Positions 52,401 to 61,400 of a DNA stretch of 64,000 nucleotides are shown here, piece by piece; positions within the stretch are counted from its first letter, which is position 1, and the number at the start of each line of letters is the position of its first letter. The position numbers and the translations under genes are program-made. The stretch covers positions 1 to 64,000 of the forward strand of contig DF237354.1 in assembly GCA_000708835.1 (NCBI GenBank). The letters run 5' to 3'. The notes below the pieces were generated by a model that searched no databases, was not told the origin of the DNA, and saw only the letters and a program-made list of their open reading frames with translations. Source of the DNA: Klebsormidium nitens. Its lineage: Eukaryota > Streptophyta > Klebsormidiophyceae > Klebsormidiales > Klebsormidiaceae.

Positions 52401-55400
52401 CCGTACCATCTGCATGCGTTGAATCACATGCTACTCTTTCTGCATTCCACTTCTACGGCGCTTTTCCTTTCAAATTTTCTCTCGACCACTGTGCTAGAAA
52501 AGCTGTCTCGATCTGAAGGCTTGACAGTCGCAACGATAAAGTTAACTATAAGGCAATACCAATCAAGGCAATTTCCGAAATTGATCCTCAAGTTGACTAG
52601 CCACCATCTCTTCCGTGATCGGTTCCGCCACGAAGCGGGCGCCGGCCGCGCTCGCGGAGCGGCCCAGTCAAGAAAGTCAAGAAGCATGAGACGAGACGTT
52701 ACCAAAGAGGTCTCCCGAGCAAAGAGCTTCGGCTGCCAATTGCATGCGTGCAGAGCCCGTTCTCCGCGCGCGACCATCGCGCAGCACGTCTGGTGTACGC
52801 GCGCATCGCGGCCGCGCAGCGCAAAAGGGGCCGCCGTGGCCGCCGTGGCCGATACAGCTGCCCGTTCTGGGCACTCTGCCGCGCGCGCGGTCTGAGCTTC
52901 TCGGCCAGGCAAGAAGTGGGGTTGACGAGGGGTTGACGAGCTCACGCGCGACCGGGCGGCCAGATTCGCCACGTCGGCAGCGCAGGAAAAAAACCGCTTC
53001 TAGCAGAATAGCTGTGTCCCGCGTGGCCGGGCCAAGCCCAGTGCGGGCTTGGCCATATCCGTCCAGATGCTGCGCGCTTGCGCTGAAGTATAGCACAGTG
53101 ATACAAAGGTGGGCGCGCAAAGAGCACCTGTGACTGTCACTACGTCGAGCGGCGCCCGCCGCGCTGCACAGGTGCGCGCACAACGGAAAGCCGCAGGCGA
53201 CTGCTGTCGCCAACTCAGAAGATGTTTCGACGCAGTCTTTAAGGGAGTAGAAGAGCAGGATGATTTTCGAAATCGGAGTACGCATCATATGCGCACATTT
53301 CGGAAGGCCTTGGTTGAGGAAAATACCTCACACTTCGCCACTCTACCGTCACCTTCTCGCTACAGACCAGGCCCCTTGACTTGCTCCAGGGCGTTTCTTT
53401 GGTGACCATTTGGCGACATTCCTGGAAGTTTGAAGGCAATGACGATCAGAGAACCTGGGAAGTACGTCTAAGAAGTACGTCTAATATCCTGGCCAAAAAC
53501 CCATAGTTACTCGAAACGAGAGGAGCCAGAATCAGTGCGCACCGTCAATCGTAGTCCGTGGGAAAACACCGTGACGCCGCGGTCCTTTGATCTAGGAGGC
53601 GCTCTGGAAAAGAATCAAACGTCCTTTTAGTATAACGGTGGGAAATTACGTCTCATGGCAGCTTCTCTTTTTCTATCATCCTGATCGCAAGCTCCAGACG
53701 AATCCAACTTTCAGAGTTGAACTCGAGTGTTGAGGGCGAAAATCTGCATGTCGGGGTGATGATGAAGGTGACAACATATCTGGCGAAGTAGTCCAGAGTC
53801 CGCTGTTGTCCTTCTGATGCCGCTCGCAAACTGCCGGCGCCGTACGGCCGTAGGACTGGTCTTAGATTTTCTTCTTCCCAAGTACAAGGCGGGCTCGACG
53901 TCTGACCCGTGTCCTGGTTCATCTTTACCTGGGCTCAGTCGTAGCCGCTTATTCACAGAGATCTCGAGATGAAACTGGTGCGAAGTAGACCTATTGTGTC
54001 TCACCTGGTTGTACCCTGATAGTCTCTCCAAGTGACGAGTATACTGTGTATGACAGCAACCACTCAAAAGCAGGTCAAGTTCCACGGAACCCACAGAACG
54101 TTCCAATTCCATCCTCTTCTATCATCAAGCTTTTCCAGTGATGCCGGTGCTGGAAAATGATGACCCCAGGTCGGAACACCCACCCCTTTGGCAATCGACA
54201 CAACTATCGGGATTCGGGTTTGTTAACGTTGCACCCTTTCAAAACGCTTGCTTTAATCTGGTCTTTCGATCCTGGGCCATGAACTTGAAACGACGCTGGG
54301 TGGGCGTGGCCTTATCTTATCAATCCACCGCTGCGTTATCCGTTGCCGAGCCATGTTAACGTTTGAATTGCTTCAGGTCTTGTGCATGGGGACGTCGGAA
54401 TCCGTTCCTCGAAAGTCGACTGGTAGTAGCCCTTATCTCCCAAAAGGCAGCTGGTGCAATCGGATCCTCCTTGTGAAAAGGAATGGTTTTAAGATTCAAG
54501 TACACGGCTTGCTGGAGTAGTGTGTGCGTCCCTTTTGCGGCGACTTGCTTGTTCCGGGCAGTTATGTTGGAGTCATACCAAGGTTTTTCGCCATGTGAAG
54601 GACATGGGATTGACAACGCTAGTGAGCCCTGGCTGCGGCTCAACTTGAAACGAGGCTCGTCAGTCACCTTCGTTGTCGTGGATTTTGCTTTTATTGTATC
54701 AAATCTTGCTAGCATAGCAAAACAAAGCAAGTGATGACAAGTATTTGGGAAACCGGCGCTTCTCAGAGCTCCCTCTGGAGCGTGGAACGCAGATTGCTTC
54801 AATGTTTCTAACGGCGAAGTCGTAGTTTCTGAATGGTCAGGATTCAATTGGGTTGCCTTTGGCAGTCCATGACGACCGCCGGCCAGTCGTAGAGGCAGTG
54901 GAGAAGGGCTGTCATTCTCGAGCGACTTCGATTACGGCCCTTCTTGTTGCAATTACAAGCCGCTCCCTGGTAACATATCGGACATGTACAGGAGAGAATA
55001 AGCAGACGATTGGCGGTGACAAGAGTCTAAGTTGATGCTAGCCCGTGAAATCCTGCACCTCCTCCTCCTGGGATAAAACAAAACCAGCGTTTTTTCAAAG
55101 TCACTTCCGTTTGTGTTTACAAAGAATTCTACTAGGGACCTAACATATTTTTTTCACTGCCGTTCGGCTACGGTTCTTCTGGTATTGCGACCAATAGCGA
55201 TCAGATCCTATATAGATAGCAGGCTTAAGATCCCAGACCGATGTTCTTGACTGCCCTTGGCTTGAGAATGAAAAAGCAACTGTGAATCAAATTGAACAGT
55301 AGTGATGATGACACGGATCGCTCCCTAGGCCTACACAAAAGCCCGGCATCATCATTACTCTTTGAAGCCGCAACAAGCCGACTGCTTGAATGAACTCATT

Positions 55401-55750
55401 GCTTTTCCCAACCGAAAAAGAGAGCCAAAAAGCTGCTCAGGGCTATCTTCAAGTCCAATCCTTTCCAGCTGGCCGTACCAGATTTAGGCGCCTTGGGAAC
55501 TTACAAAACGACCCACTGCAAATCCCCTTCCCGTGATGGACAGATCTTCTGACGAGGTTCTCGCCAGAGTTGCTTCAGACATGAATGAGGACACTAGGTT
55601 TACTCCGCAAAGACTTGCTCTGGTAAGATGGTCTCGAAGAAGAAGCGCCCTGTCCGATGTAAATTCCGTTCGTTTGTTCCGACTTTCAACTTCTCGTGGC
55701 AATTGGACCAGCTAGGTCGCGGCTTCGCACGGCTAGCGGCCGCGCGCCGG
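52400..55750 (+). repeat. Array repeat, unit 5 (long form)
   Basis: This is a long unit whose content matches unit 10 along most of its length. Matching pieces are: the 'GCGGCCCAGTCAAGAAAGTCAAGAAGCATG' type block near 52655-52690; GGGGTTGACGAG... at 52918-52945; the block ending TGTTTCGACGCAGT at 53223-53237; GGTGATGATGAAGGTGAC at 53755-53772; CTTCTGATGCCGCTCGC at 53812-53828; CATGAACTTGAAACGACG at 54279-54296; and GTGATGGACAGAT at 55533-55546. The first hairpin has decayed here. The unit is roughly 3.3 kb. Confidence 0.6.
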
Positions 55751-58100
55751 TAGACGGCGAATCGCGTGGGCGCAACGATCAGATCCTGATTACCCAACGC
55801 TTTCTTCAATTACCTCTTCTCTGGATTGAAATTGACGCAAATTGATGCAAACACGATCATGAAGGCTGTGCCTAACATGGTTAGATGAGATCACAGATGT
55901 GACAAGCCAGCATATGCATCCAATCAACAATCGGTTTCACCCCGCGGCAAGCCGCGCTTGCAAAGCCGACTAATCCATTCTAAACGAGGGACAAGGCATC
56001 AGGAAATACGAATTCTTCCCCCTGACCGCGGCCCCTTGGCTGGCGTTGCATGCGCAGCCCGGCCGGGGCATAGCCTTTTCGCCTCGCGCGGCCGCCGCAC
56101 AGTCTGGTGGCGGCCGCGCAGCTTGAAAGCCGTCTCGCCAGCGCGGCCGCGCCGCTCTGGACACTCGGCCGCTCAGGCAAGCGCTGTCGCGCGCGCGCTT
56201 AAAGCTGGCCGGACACGACACCAGGGCGTCGGATGTGGCTCGGCAAGTCATGGCGAATGGCCGGTGGTGAGAAGCACGGTTGAATCGCGCGCGCGCAAAG
56301 GGCGCCCTGGCCGTGCATGTACGCGCATACTGTGACGAGTCGCAGGCGGCGCGGCCACGGCCATTTTAACACTTGTCGACGCAACCTGCAGGCCAAATCA
56401 AACGGCTGAACCGAATTTTAAAGGCGTATCATATGCGTGATCTAGACGATCCGAAGTTGAGGAAGGAGCTGTCAAAGCCACGCCACCTTCGCTCTTAGCT
56501 TCCGAAACGTTTGCCAGTCGGAGGCACGCTGACCAAAGTGGCGCTGTTTTCCGGCGACTTGTACGTCTCTCGTTTGGTTCTGGCATGAACAACCAGAAAT
56601 AAGGAGGCGATGATGACGAAATACAGATCTGGGCAGTACGTCTGTCGTGACTGCCCATGGCTCTTTCCTCTACGGTCGAAGGAGCCAGGTCCATATAGTG
56701 TGCGCCGTCTATCATTACTTGCGTCCGAGACTTGCGCTACGTCGTCCGGATATTCGAAGTTTCATTGTACGGCGCTTCGCGAGATGATCAAACGTGTTCT
56801 CTAGTTTTATAGCTTGAGATGGAGCGCTATCCATCTCACCGCAATGCCATATTGAATATCTGACGTTGAGAATGAAGCGCGAAGTGCCTGGCAGGCCGAT
56901 CCAGAGACTGCGGTGATGATGCAGGTTTAGCAATGCAGCTGGGCGGATCGTTCCACACATGCATTTTTTCACTGAGCCGCTGGCACCTCGCCTGCTCCTC
57001 GTACACAAAGCATTACTCGCTCTATGATCTGATTCCTTGTCCCAAAGGTATGAAAGGCGCTTGTCGTAACGAGACGGCCTTCTATTCAATGGGCCTGTCA
57101 CAAGCAAGTTGCTTCCACTCCTTACAACTCTGTTACAGGAAGGTTGTCACACTGTCAATACTTCTGTGGTCTGTCCCCATAAGATTGCCTGAATCAAGGA
57201 CTCTTGGCTTGGCGGCGACACGACGCCAGGTGACGCGCTAGATTGTGGGTGATCGTCTTAATGCGCTAGCAAGAGGTATTTTCCAAGGGTTCGGTGGTCA
57301 ACAGACTCCTCTCAATGGCACTTTGATGGTTGCCTTACTTATTCAAGGTAAGGTCTTCAGTCTTCGGACCCGCCAAAACCTTTCAGGCTGCCGTTCTGTT
57401 GAAATTTTCAGGTAAAGCTATCAGTAATTTAAACGAGTTCCTTAGCAGGCAGGTAGAAATGCTTTTAGGTCCGAAAGAGTTTTCATAAAGGCCCGTCGCT
57501 TCCTGGAGCACTTGCGGACATAGGAGAATGGTGGTAATGACCACACGTTTGCCTAATGAAGGCCGGGAGTCGAAAGACTTTTCGAAGCTATGACGCCGTC
57601 ACATTCCAATGAGTTTGGCTGCGGAACTGCTCTTTTCAGAGACATTGCCGTCCTCGACGCTTCAAGTTGCGTCATCATCAACTTTGAGTGGGTGCTTGTG
57701 CTGGCCGGACCTTGGCTTGCATCTTGAGATCTACGTGTACTACCTGCTCAAGTGTAACTTTGGTGACAGTGATGGATCTCGAACGTTCAAAAAGTTTCAA
57801 AAGGTTCAAAAGTTTTCAAACGATTGTCTGTCTTAATGACGGGGGTCCCTAACCCGTCGATGAGCCATAAAATTCAGTGACGAGTACCCTTACTCGGTAG
57901 ATAACTCTCACAAAAAAACGCACTGACCATCCGTTCGTTGATTCTAATCTTAGCACCTTCCACCTTCGTGGGCGCTTCTTCTGAGCGCTCGAATGGGGCG
58001 CCTCGGCAATGACGGGATTCGAAATCTTACTAGATGAATGGAAATTCTCGCCCCTCCTTGCAGACGCTAAACATATTGCAACTCTGATCTTGCTGTACGT
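55750..58100 (+). repeat. Array repeat, unit 6
   Basis: Anchors are 'ATCATGAAGGCTGTGCC' at about 55856-55872 (first hairpin lost), a GC core with a CG run near 56187-56197, block D at 56325-56390, and a strong second hairpin TGGGCAGT...ACTGCCCA (about 56627-56656) followed by TCGAAGGAGCCAGG. The unit is closest to unit 7, about 2.3 kb downstream, through the GC core and hairpin. Confidence 0.6.
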
Positions 58101-59800
58101 TTTCCCGGTTTCAAAACGCTGTCGCGTATGGTGCCTTCTTACACCTGTTCCGGATCGAACTCGACAGTGGCAATGATGCAAACAAGATCATGAAGGCTGT
58201 GCCGATTTGCGCGGCAAGATCAGATCCCAGCGTGACAAGCCACCATCCATTCAATCACATTAATGGTTTCACCCCGCAGCAAGCCGCGCTCGCGAAGCGG
58301 GCTGTTCAAGAAGCGAAGGACGAGGCATCAGAGATACGAGTCGGAAATAGTCCCCAATCGCGGCCCCTTGACTGGTGTTGCACGCGCAGCCCGGCCGCGC
58401 ACGGCCTTTTTGCCGCGGGCGGCCGCTGCCTACTCTGGTGGCGGCCGCGCGCGCAGCTCGAAGGCCGTCTTTTGGCCCGCCGCGGCGGCTCCGTTCGGCC
58501 GCTCAGGCAATGGCTGCCACGCGCGCGCTTAGAGCTGGCCGGACGATGTCGGCAAGTCATGGCGAGTGGCCGGTGGCGAGAAGCACGGTTGAGACGCGCG
58601 CGCGCAAAGAGCGCCCTGGCCGCGCATGTGCGCATACATGAACGCCGCAAGAGTCGCAGCCGGCCGCGGCCAGCTTCAAAACTTGTCGAAGCAACCTGCA
58701 GGCCAAAATTGAACAGCTAAATCGAATTCCCAAGGCGTATCTTATGCGTTGTTTGGAAGGTCTGAGGATGAGGAAAGAGCTAACACCACGCCGCCCTCGC
58801 TTCCGAATCGTTTTCTGCCAGGTACTAGGCACGCTGATCTGAGTGACGCTTTTCTGTTGACTTGTAGTCCCGTTCCCTTCCAGTATTATAAGCAAAAGTT
58901 TGAAAGGGCAATGACGGGAAAATGTAAAGTTGGGCAGTGCGTCTTTCGTGACTGCCCATCCGCTCAGCCGCTCGTCGGTTATTACAGAAGCCATTGTCAA
59001 TACCGTGCGCGCGTCCACCGCATCTGCGTTAGACTGCGCTAATTTCATCGATCGTTCATCACACGGCGCCTTGGGGGATGATTCCCTGTCTTTTAGTGAA
59101 GGCGTGACAAGAAGTTCTCGCATGGCAGCCCGTCTTCGCATCGATTTCCTTCTTGCAAACTCCAACACACGAGCAATGGTAAACAGCAAACCTGAGTGCG
59201 GTCAGGCTAATCGAGGCATCGTCGTGGCAATGAAAGTGTACAGCTGGGCGATCCGGCGCCCACGTGCCCAGTTTGCGGTCTTCCTGAGTCCCTGGTGCTT
59301 CTGTAACATTTTAGACATTCTTGGTAGCGCTTTTCTCAACAGGGCTTCAAGATCACTGGTTTTTCACCATTTTGCTGCTTTCCACTCTTTGTCTCTGGTG
59401 ATTCAAGGCCGTTGATTATACAAGTAGCTTGAGACGGGTCTGGATGTAAAGTGATTCCATAACGTGAAGCCTGTCAACTCGCACTTCCTAGAGGACTTCC
59501 CAATGGACGAGTATGCTACTCTTGATAACAGCTGTTGGCATCAGAGGATAAACTCCTGCGTGAATCTGCCATACCACCCTAAACCCCTAAACACTCTGCC
59601 AATACTTTTCATTTGAGTGAGTCAGAATCTGCTTATGGGCGAGGAAGTTCCTCTCAATGGTGATGCGGGAGACATAACCGGCTCGCCAACGTTGGATTAA
59701 TTCTCTCTCGGACGCCCGATGAACGATACGATCACAACAACCAGCTTACTTTTTTCTGAGTGTGGTAGCAACGGGAGGCAGTCAGAGTTCATTCGGGTCT
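58100..59800 (+). repeat. Array repeat, unit 7
   Basis: Anchors are the hairpin block at 58150-58220 with stem TGCCG (58200-58204) / CGGCA (58212-58216), the 'GCTGTTCAAGAAGCGAAGGACGAGGCAT' type block near 58301-58330, a GC core with CGCGCGCGC at about 58520-58528, block D near 58630-58695, and the second hairpin TGGGCAGT...ACTGCCCA at about 58931-58958. A further CTGGGC...GCCCAG pair lies near 59242-59270. A frame through the first part (58150-58720) stays open. Confidence 0.6.
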
Positions 59801-61400
59801 AATGCTCTTGAGATGTGATTCGATTCTGCCTTCCAGCCCGAACTACACAATCGAGACAAGGTCAGGTGAACTGAAAACCATTCATAGAGATTGGAAACGT
59901 ATTCGCATCTGCACAGTCAGCTTCGCCTTAAAGCCGGGCTGCCGGGCGCACCGACCGGTTGATCCTCTACCGGTCGCTGTCTGTACGTCCGCTTCCGAAC
60001 TGCTTGGCTTCGTCCCTGCCAGGTATAATACCGCATCCTCTCAATCTCGTACAAAAAGTGGGCGCGCACGCAATGAGCATCCTTGGACGCGCCGACACTT
60101 TTAGCCGCGCTCCCGCGCAGGTGCGCGCACGCGAAGAAGAGCCGTAGTCGGCCGCGCGCGGCCAGCCCAACTTCTCCTTTCAAAAAATACATGCTAAAAT
60201 CGAACGGCCGATCGCCTTAGCAAGCAGATTACAGTGCGAGCCGTTTGGAAAGTCTACGATTGAGAAACAAGCTCACACCTCGTGACCTCACTCTTACTTT
60301 CCGGAGTAGTCGCCACTTGTTACGCCCGTTTATCTGGCGCCTTCTTTGTAACTCTTCACCTAATTCCTCCTTTCATTAATACTCCGGAGGGTTGAAAGGG
60401 CAATGACAGAAGCTCTGTGTTTGTGGACCCCGTTGTTCAACGTGACTTCCCACAACTGTCAGGAGATCTGGAGGAGTCCAATCAGGGCGCGCCGGCGTCA
60501 GATCGTCGTTCACATCACATCATGCCGCATTCGTCCGCTTGTTCATTAAAAGGCGCTCTGACTGATTATCCAAATCGGTGCTCCAGATTGAGCGTGACCG
60601 GAATGTTCTCCATGCAGCCCGAGCTTGTTTTTGGTTCTCCTCGATGTAGAGTCAGACTCCAAACATACTGCAAACAACGTAAATACCACCAAACATTTCG
60701 CATTCCGCTTCTGCACTGACAGTCTGTACGGTTTTCTTTTGAACTTATGCTGTTTGGTAACGGGAATTACAATATCTATTCCAAATCAAAATTGACGGTG
60801 GCAATGATCAACATTCAAGTCCTGCTAATCGAGGCAGGAAAAATTGTGTCAGTGATGCTATTGAATCTAAGAAGATGTTAACAATCTGCGCATCGCGTTC
60901 AATACGGGCTGAGCTATGCTTTTAAGTAGTGTTTGCTATCTCCGAGCTATTGGACAACAGGATGGAACGTGCCACGTGCACGCGCGTTCGTCCTTGCACA
61001 AGTTTCAAACCAAGGCCAATTTCCTCTTAAGCTGCGTTCGTGTCTTCCAACTTCGATTTTGTTGGCCCAAAAAACTGACAATGTTGACCGCCGACCATGA
61101 AGCACCAAGCTCTGACTTATATTAAAATGGGCTCACTGATCAATCAGTTCTGACGTCAGCGACTCGCATGCTCTTGCGACGCATAGATCAGACACACTGC
61201 CACCATGGCAAGAGCTTTACGAAGATGGACGACTATGCCAAACGCAGCGGCCTTCTTCTTGCAAGCTTCCGTCTGCCAATACCCCTTGTCGTTCTCCGGT
61301 TAAGCGCCCAGGTAATTTTGTACCATGCTTGATCGAGCTAGAGTTGTAGAACCTACGGAACCACGCAGACGCCTTTGCGGTAGTCTCTGCGTCGACTTCG
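59800..61400 (+). repeat. Array repeats, units 8 and 9 (partial, degraded)
   Basis: Block D-like sequence (GTGCGCGCACGCGAAGAAGAGCCG) is at 60118-60145, and the 'ACAGTGCGAGCCGTTTGGAAAGTCTACG' type block at about 60232-60260. A hairpin block GACGGTGGCAATGATCAACATT...CCTGCTAATCGAGGCAGG is at 60795-60838. The GC core is much reduced. The split into two units is uncertain. Confidence 0.4.
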
